DNA of 64,000 nucleotides, taken from contig NZ_JAKVIR010000014.1 in the NCBI RefSeq assembly GCF_022601975.1, positions 1 to 64,000 of the forward strand, written 5' to 3'. This stretch comes from Pontibacter sp. E15-1 (GTDB lineage: Bacteria; Bacteroidota; Bacteroidia; Cytophagales; Hymenobacteraceae). This document shows positions 46,315-54,651 of the stretch, one piece after another (position 1 is the stretch's first letter; each line of letters starts with the position of its first letter). The notes below the pieces were generated by a model, which saw only the letters and a program-made list of their open reading frames with translations, was not told the DNA's origin and did not search any database. Made by a program: the position numbers and the translations under genes.

Positions 46315-47289
46315 TTATTTCTGCAAATACTCGGCGTACTGTTTTGCGAAGTAGGTCAGGATGATGTCGGCTCCGGCGCGTTTGATGCTGGTCAGGATCT
46401 CGATCATCGCTTTTTCGCCGTCTATCCAGCCGTTTTGGGCGGCGGCTTTCACCATGGCGTACTCGCCGCTGATGTTGTAGGCGGCAATGGGCAAATGAGA
46501 GTTGTCGCGCAGCAGCCGGATCACGTCGAGGTAAGAAAGGGCCGGTTTCACCATCAGGTAATCGGCTCCTTCGGCAGTGTCCAGTTCGGCCTCTATCAGG
46601 GCTTCGCGGCTGTTGGCGTAGTTCATCTGGTAGGTCTTCTTGTCGCCTGCTTTCGGGGCCGAGCCCAGCGCATCGCGGAAAGGTCCGTAGAAAGAACTGG
46701 CGTATTTGGCGGTATAGGCCATGATCGCCACCTTCTGAAAACCGTTCTCGTCAAGCACCTGCCGGATGTGGCCAATGCGACCGTCCATCATATCCGACGG
46801 GGCCACAATATCGGCACCGGCCTGCGCCTGCGTCAGGGCCATTTTGCCCAGCACCTCCAGCGTCTCGTCGTTCAGTATCTCGCCGTTCTCCACAATGCCG
46901 TCGTGGCCGTCAGAACTGTAAGGATCCATGGCCACGTCTGTCACCAGGGCAACCTCCGGGAAACGCTTTTTTATCTCGCGGATAGCAGTGGGGTATAAAC
47001 CCTCGGGGTTATGGCTCTCTGTCGCGTATTTGTCTTTTTTCTCCTCCGGGATGCTCGGGAACGGGGCAAACACCTTGATGCCCAGCGCCACACAGGCAGC
47101 TATTTCTTCCAACAGCATGTCGAGGGAGTAGCGGTAGATGCCTGGCATCGAGGAAATCTCTGTTTTCTGGTTCTGGCCTTCAATCAGGAAAAGCGGGAAA
47201 ATCAAATCCTGCAGGTGCAGGGTTGCTTCCTGCACCATATCCCGGATGGCCGCAGTCTGGCGGTTGCGTCTTGGTCGTCTGGTCATCAT
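46315..47289 (-). CDS. hemB: Porphobilinogen synthase (delta-aminolevulinic acid dehydratase)
   Basis: A 324-residue HemB that condenses two 5-aminolevulinates to porphobilinogen in haem synthesis. Family blocks are LIFPLFLIEGQNQKTEISSMPGIYR (about 33-57), VALVTDVAMDPYSSDGHDGIV (about 113-133), GADIVAPSDMMDGRIG, IMAYTAKYASSFYGPFRDA (Schiff-base Lys near 197), ADYLMVKPALSYLDVI (second active-site Lys near 250) and AAYNISGEYAMVKAAAQNG. The Cys zinc triad of some HemBs is replaced by the Asp/Ser-type metal region. A minus-strand TACCTTTG box lies at 47332-47339. Confidence 0.97.
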   Translation of the reverse strand: MMTRRPRRNRQTAAIRDMVQEATLHLQDLIFPLFLIEGQNQKTEISSMPGIYRYSLDMLLEEIAACVALGIKVFAPFPSIPEEKKDKYATESHNPEGLYPTAIREIKKRFPEVALVTDVAMDPYSSDGHDGIVENGEILNDETLEVLGKMALTQAQAGADIVAPSDMMDGRIGHIRQVLDENGFQKVAIMAYTAKYASSFYGPFRDALGSAPKAGDKKTYQMNYANSREALIEAELDTAEGADYLMVKPALSYLDVIRLLRDNSHLPIAAYNISGEYAMVKAAAQNGWIDGEKAMIEILTSIKRAGADIILTYFAKQYAEYLQK

Positions 47290-47331
47290 CTTCTTCTATC
47301 TTTACAAAAACGTGTTCAAGGTCGTGTGTCG

Positions 47332-47339
47332 CAAAGGTA
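47332..47339 (-). promoter_or_regulatory. -7 box upstream of hemB
   Basis: TACCTTTG on the minus strand lies 42 bases before the hemB ATG. The -33 TTG is not obvious. Further upstream the spacer has ttaattgttgattgttaaatt words seen in other gaps. Confidence 0.5.
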
Positions 47340-47487
47340 CGGGTTAATTGTTGATTGTTAAATTGCCGGGCCCGGCGAAATCAAACGGCCGATAAGGAGT
47401 CTGTTTCTAACTACAGTTTAGCTTTAGAATTAGGTAGGTATAGCCCACGGCTCTTCTGGACTTCCCAGTCCGGAAGCCACCTGTGGG

Positions 47488-47569
47488 GGATTTCCTAATC
47501 CGCGTGAGCAGGACCACGCGGATTAGGAAATCCGCTGCAGGAAAAGTTTCGGATTAAGAAATCCGAAAC
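47488..47569. repeat. Two adjacent palindromes sharing a GGATT-n-AAATCC core
   Basis: GGATTTCCTAATCCGCGTG (47488-47506) is the exact inverse of CACGCGGATTAGGAAATCC (47515-47533), a 19-bp stem with an 8-base loop. GTTTCGGATT (47546-47555) pairs with AATCCGAAAC (47560-47569). Both carry a ggatta-n-gaaatcc core. The 47340-47939 gap holds no gene but further small palindromes (ccgaaagctttcgg near 47720). Confidence 0.8.
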
Positions 47570-47883
47570 AGCGGGGAACAGCGGGTCAACTCCTTCTTAT
47601 GATCTGGAAACAGGGTTGTTGCATGCTAACATTGCTTTCGCTCGCGTCTCGCGCGTGTAAGGTATAAACGGGCCTCTGGCCCAGTCGAGTCACAGACCCG
47701 ACATCATTTTTAGACACCCCGAAAGCTTTCGGGCGCCAGTAAACTAGAGAATGAAACAGCCCTCCTCGGAGAGGCAGGGGTGGGTTTTTTGATTCTCCCC
47801 AATGAGTAATTCTAGCTGAGTAGAATCTAGCGGATGGAGGTATAACTCTAAGATGGAGGCCTGTATACCCCTATAAAAAGCAA

Positions 47884-47920
47884 AAAGGGGCAGGGCTGCC
47901 CGTTGCAACCCTGCCCCTTT
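47884..47920 (-). terminator. Terminator of the T9SS metzincin-like gene
   Basis: AAAGGGGCAGGG (47884-47895) pairs with CCCTGCCCCTTT (47909-47920), followed on the minus strand by a T tract (ttttgctttttat). It lies 20 bases after the stop. Confidence 0.88.
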
Positions 47921-47939
47921 CTGGTATGGGAAATCCGTT

Positions 47940-50075
47940 TTAGCGCTTCAGGATCTTCACCTGGCCGTTTCTGCTCTTCTCCGCCCACTTCAGGATATAC
48001 ATACCGGCCGGGAGGTTGCTTACGTCCAGCTCTACAGGCAGGTTCACATCCCGGAAGGTAAGGGCATAGTCATGGATAAGCTTGCCCGACATATCGTAAA
48101 GCTGGGCGTCCAGCGTGGCCGTGTTTTCCACCAGATAGAGCAGCGTCACGGTGTTGTTCTCCTCGTTTATCGGGTTGGGGTATACCCGCAGGCTGCGGAG
48201 CGACGAAGGGTTAATGACGCGCACCCGTGGCGAATAGCTGAACGACCCGTTGTTATACACCACGCGCAGGCGGTAGTAGGCAATGTCCGGAAGGGGGTTG
48301 TCATCCACGAACGAGTAGGAGAGAGTGCCGCTGTTGGGGCCTTTCGCGCTTACAGTGCCCACGTCCGTCCACTCGGTGCCGGTAGGGCTGCGCTGCACCA
48401 CATAATTCGCCACTACGCGCTCGTTCTTCGAGGTCCAGTCTACGGTTACGGCGTTAGTGCCCGTGAAAGAGGCTTGCAGCGTGACAATCTCGGGGGCAAG
48501 ATTGCACTGGCCCTCCTCGCTCACCTGCATCGGAGGCTCCTCGCAGAAGTTCTCCCCAAGGCTGTTGGCCATAACAATGTTGCCGCCCACGATGTCGGCC
48601 GAGCTGAGGTCGCGCACGAGCACTTCGAACTCAATGGCATAGTGCATCACGGCGCGCGACAGGATCACGTGGCTCAGCTGGTGGGCGTGGCCTAGCTCGT
48701 GCAGCATCACCGTCTCGAAGTCGAACTGCTTCGACACCGGGGCGCCGGGGCCATACTGCCAGCTGATGCTGCTATTTATCTCCATGTCAAACTCAGATAC
48801 CCAGAACAGCGTGTCCTGCCCGTTGCTGCATCCTTCGTAGCGACTGATGGTGCGGGCCAGCACGCCCGCCCCAGTGGTGGAGGAAGACGCAAACCGGATC
48901 ACGTTCACGCCGTCGTCGGCGGCGGTTTCCAACTGAGTGGGCTCCCCGAGTTTCCAGTTCACGCCCGACACGCAGACCCAGGTGTTCATGGCGCGGCGGA
49001 AGCCCTCCTGCGCGGGTTGCCTGTTCAGCATGCTTGGGGCAAACTGGATGCTGTAGCCGCCCAGGCCATCTTTGTCCACCAGGATTGGTCGGAAAGATGA
49101 ATCCTCAAAATCAATGTTGGAGTAGGCAAACTCGATGGTGATGGGCGTAACGCTGCTGAACTTACTATCGGCATTGGTCACGACCTGGATGACGCCGGAG
49201 CCCGGGGTGCCGCCATCCTCCGAGGTAGAGGGTATAAACAGCTTGATTTGCCGGTCTGTCCAGGAGATGTATTCTACCGCGAGGGGGCGCACAAAGGTCT
49301 GGCCGCCGTCGTCGGCGTTCTTAAACTCCACGGCTCCGCTGCCGCGCGTAGCGCCAAACCCTGTGCCGTTGATGGTCAGCACCGCGCCCACACCGGCATT
49401 GGCGGTGGTGGGAGAGAAGCTCGTGATCACCGGGGCCTGGATGTCGGCTTGCGCCTGCTGCTGCTTCGTTTCTTTGAGAAGCCCCGAGTCCAGCTTCAGG
49501 TTCGGGGCAAGGGTGCGGTATGTCTGGCCCGTTTGCGCCGCCACCTGCTGGTAGAGCGCCTGCACGCTCTCGTAGCGGTCAAAAACGCCCATTGCCTTGT
49601 TCTCCGTGATGCGGTATTTTACAAAGCCCTGCTGGCTGCCATAGGCTTTGGTGCTGCCAAACTGGCTGCCGGGTGTGCGCTGAAACTCCTGCTGCTGCGC
49701 CAGAAAGAAGAGGCCCTGCTGACCGGGCTTCAGCTGGAGCGCCGTGGAAAACACGTGTTTCTTCAGGCCGATGGCTCCGCCCTCCGTGATCAGCTCTATG
49801 CGCTGGCCCGCGGGGCTGCCTTTAAAGGTTTTGTATAGCTGGATGATGTTGGAGGTATAAATGTTCTCGTGGCGGGCATCCCAGAACGCCTGCTGCGAGA
49901 TGACCTCGCCCTCCACCACTAAGGTGGCTGCCTGCACGCGCGCCGCCAGCGTAATCGGGATCATGTGTGGGTTGTCGGCGGCATGGGTATGGGAGGCCAG
50001 GAAGAGTAGGGTGAAAAAAAACAGCGTTAGCTTGCTGCGCAGCAACGTGGCAGCTGGGGTGTACAGTTTATGCAT
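47940..50075 (-). CDS. Secreted metzincin-like protein with TIG domain and T9SS sorting tail
   Basis: A 711-residue protein with a signal peptide (to about 32). Residues 214-315 are an IPT/TIG domain (PVITSFSPTTANAGVGAVLTINGTGFG). A matrixin-like region follows with HELGHAHQLSH at 459-469, the three-His zinc motif HExxHxxxxxH, and Met477 in VMHYA as a Met-turn. The usual Gly of the metzincin motif is Gln. A fibronectin III-like module (about 545-630) precedes the type IX sorting domain (VYPNPINEENNTVTLLY to NGQVKILKR). It should be a secreted or surface protease, though loss of the Gly makes activity less certain. A TACATTTG box ends six bases before the ATG. Confidence 0.88.
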   Translation of the reverse strand: MHKLYTPAATLLRSKLTLFFFTLLFLASHTHAADNPHMIPITLAARVQAATLVVEGEVISQQAFWDARHENIYTSNIIQLYKTFKGSPAGQRIELITEGGAIGLKKHVFSTALQLKPGQQGLFFLAQQQEFQRTPGSQFGSTKAYGSQQGFVKYRITENKAMGVFDRYESVQALYQQVAAQTGQTYRTLAPNLKLDSGLLKETKQQQAQADIQAPVITSFSPTTANAGVGAVLTINGTGFGATRGSGAVEFKNADDGGQTFVRPLAVEYISWTDRQIKLFIPSTSEDGGTPGSGVIQVVTNADSKFSSVTPITIEFAYSNIDFEDSSFRPILVDKDGLGGYSIQFAPSMLNRQPAQEGFRRAMNTWVCVSGVNWKLGEPTQLETAADDGVNVIRFASSSTTGAGVLARTISRYEGCSNGQDTLFWVSEFDMEINSSISWQYGPGAPVSKQFDFETVMLHELGHAHQLSHVILSRAVMHYAIEFEVLVRDLSSADIVGGNIVMANSLGENFCEEPPMQVSEEGQCNLAPEIVTLQASFTGTNAVTVDWTSKNERVVANYVVQRSPTGTEWTDVGTVSAKGPNSGTLSYSFVDDNPLPDIAYYRLRVVYNNGSFSYSPRVRVINPSSLRSLRVYPNPINEENNTVTLLYLVENTATLDAQLYDMSGKLIHDYALTFRDVNLPVELDVSNLPAGMYILKWAEKSRNGQVKILKR

Positions 50076-50080
50076 GGTGG

Positions 50081-50088
50081 CAAATGTA
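50081..50088 (-). promoter_or_regulatory. -7 box immediately before an ATG (leaderless candidate)
   Basis: TACATTTG on the minus strand is followed by CCACC and then the ATG at 50075. With transcription starting 5-7 bases after the box, the mRNA would begin at or next to the start codon. No TTG was found at the -33 position. Confidence 0.5.
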
Positions 50089-50287
50089 ATGCAAGATTTT
50101 GTTCGACAGGTAAAAATTTAGGTATGGCTGCATTTGGGCACGCGGCCAGAGATAATTCCGGGGAAGGGCCAAATTCAAACTTACAAATATAACGAAAAAT
50201 TCAATGTTCTATTCTTACGGAAAACTACCTATACAGGGATGTGGGGATTTTCAGGCAGGAGGGGCTTTTGCCGGGGATAAACAAAAA

Positions 50288-50322
50288 AAGCGCCCGGCAG
50301 CTGGGTTTGCTGGCGGGCGCTT
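50288..50322 (-). terminator. blaR1 terminator
   Basis: AAGCGCCCGGCAG (50288-50300) pairs with CTGGCGGGCGCTT (50310-50322) with one mismatch. On the minus strand seven T follow. Confidence 0.88.
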
Positions 50323-50343
50323 GTGCGGCTGAGAGGCCGGATG

Positions 50344-52416
50344 CTAGTTGTTGTTATACCGAAAGTTGAAGTTGGCGGAGCCGTCGCCCGCTATCTTCAT
50401 GAGTTTTTTGTATTTCTCATACGCCTTCTTGGGCTGTTTCTTGTCATTCACATACATCTCGCCGTTGTTGATCCGAATATCGAGCTGCTCATCGCCTTTC
50501 TGAATGATGCCGTCTTTTATCAGCTCCTCCTTCACCTTCTGAAACTGCTTTTCGTGCTCTTGCGCCATCCTTGCGTGCTGCATGGCCATTTCCTGCTGGT
50601 GTTGGGCCATCTCCTGCTGGTGGCGGACCATTTCGTGGCTGCGCTCCACTTGCCGTTCTACCTGCTCACGCTGGCGCGCCCCCTGCAATGCCCCGCTTTT
50701 GCGGAGTTCCTGGGTATGTTGCTTTATCTCTATCTCATACTCCCGCATCTCCTCCTCAAAGCCCTGCATTTCCTGCTCAAACTCGTTCATTTCCGCTTCA
50801 TATTCCTCCATATCCTGCTTGTAGTCCTTAAGCGCTTTCTTGTCGTTGCCTAGCGGCGGCACAGGGGCCACGGGTGGCACAGGCGGGGCGATAGCCGGGA
50901 AAGGAGGCATGGGTGGCATAGCAGGCATAGGTGGCATTGGGGGCATGGGCGGAAAAGGAGCCATGGATGCCAGGCTGTCACCTTCATCAAAATTAAAGTT
51001 AAAAACATAATTCTCCCGGTAGTTGCGGCGGGCGTCGGCCACTGCCGCGCGGGCTGCCTTCATCTCCATTTCCACTTCTGCCCGCGTGGCTCGTGGTGCC
51101 CGCTGCACAGCCTCCAGGCGCTGGTTCACCAGGTCCTCGTATGCGGCGATGTGCTTTTTCGGGATGCGCTTGCCGTCCACGTAAAGCTTGGTCACCTTGC
51201 CTTTTTTGTTTTTGATGATCACGATGTCACGCGGCTTCCCGGTGGAGTCCTGCACGGTGTAGGCCGAGGCAAGCTCCGGTTCGTCTGCCGCTTCGGCGGT
51301 GTTCTCCAAAAATGTCAATGTCTGCTGTATCTCTGCGGCAGCGTCCTGCTCCTGCTGCGGCCTCAGGCCAGCCATGGCCCCGAACGAGAGCACGAGCAGC
51401 CCCATCACCAGCACAAGCGCCGCCGCGAAGCCCTCTGTAAATGTCGGTTTCAGGGAGGGCTGTCCCACCAGCCGTTTGATGCGGCTCAGGAGGGTGCCCC
51501 GCTTGCCCGAGAAGGCTACTGCCAGGGCCGGGCCAGCCGGCAAGCGCATGGTCTCCAGCTCGGCAAGGGCGCGGGCATAGGTTAGCGTGTCGCCGCAAAG
51601 GGCCACGGCAATGTCGTCGCAGCAGTTCTCGCGCTCAGCGCGTACCACCCCCGATACCCACCACATGGCCGGATGGTAGAAGAAAAGCATGTCCACTACC
51701 GACTGCAGCAGGTTGACCAGATAGTCTTTTCGGAGGATGTGGGCCAGCTCGTGGGCCAGCACGGCCTCCACCTGCGCCTGCGACAGCCCCGTGACAGCGC
51801 CAACCGGCAACAGAATCACGGGCTTGGCAATGCCAATGGCCATGGGCACCTGCACCAGCGCCGACTCTGCCAGCCGCACGGCCCGCTGCATGCCCGCAGC
51901 CTGGCAAAGGGCGCTTAGCCGCTGTTGCCAGTAGTCGGTTAAGGGGGCTGTTCTGTAGTGGCGCAGGCGCTGGGTATAGGCCACGCCCCCCACAAAACGC
52001 AGGGCCATCATCACCATACCCAATAGCCAGAGCATCACCAGCAGCGGCATGTGTCGCTCAAAGTATAGCTGTGCGCCCTCCAAAGGGGATGCCCAAAACG
52101 AGTCTTGCGGCAGCGCGTCCAAAGCCGCCGGCCCTGCCGCTGGTATAGCCGGGCTCTCGGAGAGGATGGAGGCTTGCAACGCCTGTGTTTGCGACTGGCT
52201 GTAGTAGAAGGCAAAGGTGCCGCCTGCCAGTAGCAGCTGCAGGAGCATGGCCCCGCCAGCCGCCGCGTAGCGCACCCTGGCGCTCTGGCGGTGCAGGAGC
52301 ACCAGCAACAGGGCCAGCAGCAGTGCTACAAATGCGCCTTGCCAAAGCGAGTGAAACAGCGTCCAGCCAATGGCGTGGGTTATACCCTCCGGGAATAAGC
52401 TTGTGATCGGGTTCAT
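50344..52416 (-). CDS. BlaR1-type M56 membrane metallopeptidase with coiled-coil sensor
   Basis: A 690-residue protein. Four membrane spans (about 15-40, 52-72, 122-142 and 325-345) enclose a gluzincin domain with HELAH (His222, Glu223, His226) and ERENCCDD (about 261-268), as in BlaR1/MecR1. Instead of a penicillin-binding sensor, the part after the last span has an acidic stretch, DIVIIKNKKGKVTKLYVDGK near 400, a Met/Pro-rich run (PPMPPMPAMPPMPPF near 490-505) and a charged coiled coil (about 525-640). It ends in MYVNDKKQPKKAYEKYKKLM. The start overlaps the blaI stop by 4 bases. Activation probably leads to cleavage of the repressor. Confidence 0.9.
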   Translation of the reverse strand: MNPITSLFPEGITHAIGWTLFHSLWQGAFVALLLALLLVLLHRQSARVRYAAAGGAMLLQLLLAGGTFAFYYSQSQTQALQASILSESPAIPAAGPAALDALPQDSFWASPLEGAQLYFERHMPLLVMLWLLGMVMMALRFVGGVAYTQRLRHYRTAPLTDYWQQRLSALCQAAGMQRAVRLAESALVQVPMAIGIAKPVILLPVGAVTGLSQAQVEAVLAHELAHILRKDYLVNLLQSVVDMLFFYHPAMWWVSGVVRAERENCCDDIAVALCGDTLTYARALAELETMRLPAGPALAVAFSGKRGTLLSRIKRLVGQPSLKPTFTEGFAAALVLVMGLLVLSFGAMAGLRPQQEQDAAAEIQQTLTFLENTAEAADEPELASAYTVQDSTGKPRDIVIIKNKKGKVTKLYVDGKRIPKKHIAAYEDLVNQRLEAVQRAPRATRAEVEMEMKAARAAVADARRNYRENYVFNFNFDEGDSLASMAPFPPMPPMPPMPAMPPMPPFPAIAPPVPPVAPVPPLGNDKKALKDYKQDMEEYEAEMNEFEQEMQGFEEEMREYEIEIKQHTQELRKSGALQGARQREQVERQVERSHEMVRHQQEMAQHQQEMAMQHARMAQEHEKQFQKVKEELIKDGIIQKGDEQLDIRINNGEMYVNDKKQPKKAYEKYKKLMKIAGDGSANFNFRYNNN

Positions 52417-52802
52417 AGTTTGCCTCCTTCCAGTTTATCCAATAAGTTTCTGATTTCGTCCAGCTCTGCCTTGGAGGCGGTGCTGTTGCCCAGTGCCTGC
52501 ATCACCAGCTTGCTGGCCGACCCGCGAAAGGTGGCGTCCAGGAAGCGGCCGAGGAGCTGGCGCTGTGTGTGCTCTTCCTCCAGCAGTGGCCGGAAAATGT
52601 GGGAGCGACTGGTTTTGTCGGCCTCCAGCATGGCTTTCTCCACCATGATCTGCATCAGCTTGAGGGTGGTGGTATAGCCGACCTCTTTTGTTTTGCTGAG
52701 CTGCTCGTGCACGTGGCGCACGGTGCTCGGTCCGTGCTGCCAGAGTACCTGCAATATCTCCAGCTCCGACTCAGTGGGCTTGGGTGTGCTTTCTAATGCC
52801 AT
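52413..52802 (-). CDS. BlaI/MecI-family transcriptional repressor
   Basis: A 129-residue winged-helix repressor. TESELEILQVLWQHGPSTVRHVHEQLSKTKEVGYTTTLKLMQIMVEKAML (about 10-60) is the DNA-binding domain. THTQRQLLGRFLDATFRGSASKLVMQAL is the dimerisation helix region that BlaR1-type proteases cut. The stop/start overlap ATGA with blaR1 shows coupling. Two palindromes upstream (52849-52864, 52878-52895) are likely operators, giving autoregulation of the pair. Confidence 0.94.
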   Translation of the reverse strand: MALESTPKPTESELEILQVLWQHGPSTVRHVHEQLSKTKEVGYTTTLKLMQIMVEKAMLEADKTSRSHIFRPLLEEEHTQRQLLGRFLDATFRGSASKLVMQALGNSTASKAELDEIRNLLDKLEGGKL

Positions 52803-52848
52803 AGGGTATAAGTAGTTATGCGGTGAAACAAATGACCATACAAGTATA

Positions 52849-52895
52849 TACGAATAGATTCGTAAAAGGAAATTAAAATACGATTATTTTCGTAT
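52849..52895. promoter_or_regulatory. Candidate double operator for the BlaI-like repressor
   Basis: TACGAATAGATTCGTA (52849-52864) is a perfect 7-bp inverted repeat with a 2-base centre. ATACGATTATTTTCGTAT (52878-52895) has 6-bp arms, ATACGA and TCGTAT. Their centres are 30 bases apart, about three helical turns, so two dimers could bind on one face of the DNA. Both lie just upstream of blaI. Confidence 0.65.
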
Positions 52896-53084
52896 GTAGC
52901 TGAAAATTTCTTTCGCTGCGCCATAGGGCCGGAGGGTAGCGGAAGCAGGAGCCAGGCGGAGCATGCTTACTTTAAGTTTATGAAGATATGGAAGGCCAAA
53001 TTTCTCCGTAAAGACTTTTTGTTGCCTGAAAGCGCATGCAGGAGGGAAATTATCCGCAATTTTAGAGGTATAAAATATTTAAGG

Positions 53085-53498
53085 ATGGCAAAGTTACAGG
53101 AAAGGGGATTTGAGCAGGAGCTGCAGTTTCAGGCATCGCGGAGCGGCGGGGCAGGCGGCCAGAACGTGAACAAGGTAAACACGAAGGTGGAGTTGCGGTT
53201 TCATGTGCAGAGCTCAGAGCTGCTGTCGGAGGAGGAGAAGGCACTGGTGCTGGAGAAGCTGGGCAACCGGATCAACAATGAGGGGTATCTGCAGGTAGTG
53301 AGCCAAACCGAACGGAGCCAGCTCAAGAACAAGGAAACCACCGTGGGGCGCTTTTACGAGCTGCTACGGCAGGCTCTCACCCGGCAAAAAAAGCGCACCG
53401 CCACCAAGCCCACACGCGCCAGCAAGCGCCGTCGCCTGGAGGGCAAGAAAAAGCAGGCCGACAAGAAGGCCAACAGAGGATTCCGGGGCGACTACTGA
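53085..53498 (+). CDS. arfB: Alternative ribosome-rescue peptidyl-tRNA hydrolase ArfB (YaeJ)
   Basis: With the start at 53085 (MAKLQERGFEQEL) the protein has 137 residues. It has the class I release-factor-like core with SRSGGAGGQNVNKVNTKVEL, its catalytic GGQ at residues 24-26, and a basic disordered tail (TATKPTRASKRRRLEGKKKQ) that enters the empty mRNA channel of stalled ribosomes. These are the two defining features of ArfB. The frame is open from 52980, but the extra 35 residues are not family-like, and AAGG directly precedes the chosen ATG. Confidence 0.94.
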   Translation: MAKLQERGFEQELQFQASRSGGAGGQNVNKVNTKVELRFHVQSSELLSEEEKALVLEKLGNRINNEGYLQVVSQTERSQLKNKETTVGRFYELLRQALTRQKKRTATKPTRASKRRRLEGKKKQADKKANRGFRGDY

Positions 53499-53698
53499 GA
53501 GGTGCCGGGCATCGTTTACATAAATTCCCCACAGATTTTGCTTCGTTTTTAGGGCTTCAAAATTTTGATAGTCAGTAATATAGCCGATTATTCTGTTTGG
53601 TTAGGCGAGCCAGGGCGGCAGAAGCGGGTATGCCTCAGGTGCAAATGTGCGTTTCAGGTAGGATATTTGCACCCACTGCGAAAAAATTACCCCAAGGT

Positions 53699-54253
53699 AT
53701 GATCAAGAAATTACTAGTGATAGGTTGCCTGACTTGCGGCGTAAGCATGACCGGTATGGCCCAGAAATACAGAACCGCGGCAGGCGTGCGCATCGAAAGC
53801 GACCGCTTTGGCGTGACGGTTCAGCAGAAGCTGCACGACCAGGGAACACTGGAGGGGATCGCCTCCGTAGGCTCGCGCGAGTATAGCCTGACGGGCCTGT
53901 ATGAGTGGCACTTCCCGATGCTGGGCAAGCGCTTTAACTATTACCTCGGTGCCGGGGCGCACATCGGTAACCTGAAAGACAACGGCGTGTTTACCGGGGG
54001 CGATGGCATCCTGGGGATAGAGTATAAGGTGAACGGCCTTCCCTTTCTGCTTTCCGCCGACATCAAACCAGCCTTTCATATCAACCACGAAGACTGGATA
54101 CAGCTTTCCTCTGGCATCTCGGTGCGTTATGTGCTGGTGAAGGAGGAAAAAGTGAAGAAGAGCCTATGGCCGTTTGGCAAGCAAAACGACAGCAAGAAGA
54201 AGCAAGCCGATAAGCCTGGCATCTTCGATATCTTCAAGAAACAGGACGACTAA
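53699..54253 (+). CDS. Uncharacterised small outer-membrane barrel-like protein
   Basis: Starting at ATG 53699 the protein has 184 residues: MIKKLLVIGCLTCGVSMTGM and then AQ end the signal peptide. The chain continues as short beta strands (AAGVRIESDRFGVTVQQKLHD, YSLTGLYEWHFPMLGKRFNYYLGAGAHIG, SGISVRYVLVK) typical of eight-strand porin-like proteins, then a Lys-rich tail (KQNDSKKKQADKPGIFDIFKKQDD). The longer frame from 53597 lacks a signal. A GATATTTG word, one mismatch from the consensus -7 box, lies about 30 bases upstream. The family is unknown. Confidence 0.65.
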   Translation: MIKKLLVIGCLTCGVSMTGMAQKYRTAAGVRIESDRFGVTVQQKLHDQGTLEGIASVGSREYSLTGLYEWHFPMLGKRFNYYLGAGAHIGNLKDNGVFTGGDGILGIEYKVNGLPFLLSADIKPAFHINHEDWIQLSSGISVRYVLVKEEKVKKSLWPFGKQNDSKKKQADKPGIFDIFKKQDD

Positions 54254-54442
54254 CCCGATCCCTACTGGCCATACCCACCGCCGGGCAGGAAAACACGCTA
54301 GCTGAAAAAAGGACCCTTGCCCCATACGTGGGAGCCGCCTGCAAGCTAGGAGACATAGCACTTGGAATTATACCCGTGGCTTCCACACTGAGAAGGAGTC
54401 AAACTGCCGAGTGACAATTTCCGGGCGCTTGATACTGCAAAT

Positions 54443-54610
54443 AAGAGCATGTTTAAATTTCATTTTTGGAAGCGAAAAATGTTCAGGAAGGGTTCTGACG
54501 AAGCGTTTTTATCGCCGCATAGCAGCGCTATGGGGCGATAAAAAGGTGAAGTCAGGTTCCTTGATGGACGTTTTGTAGCCCAAAAGATGAAATTTAAACA
54601 TGCTCTAAAG
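54443..54610. repeat. MITE-like 165-bp palindromic element
   Basis: The ends agagcatgtttaaatttcat and atgaaatttaaacatgctct are exact 20-bp inverses. The centre TTTTATCGCCGCATAGC / GCTATGGGGCGATAAAA is a 17-bp hairpin with one mismatch. The parts between are imperfectly complementary, so the whole element can fold into one long hairpin. There is no reading frame. The right half is repeated at 1-79, so it is dispersed in the genome. Confidence 0.85.
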
Positions 54611-54621
54611 ACACGGGCAAA

Positions 54622-54651
54622 ATAAAAGCCCGGTTGGGGCCGGGCCTTTAT
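54622..54651. terminator. Hairpin, possible terminator
   Basis: ATAAAAGCCCGG pairs with CCGGGCCTTTAT (one mismatch) around ttgggg. It lies just after the MITE-like element and about 370 bases beyond the barrel gene. Confidence 0.55.
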
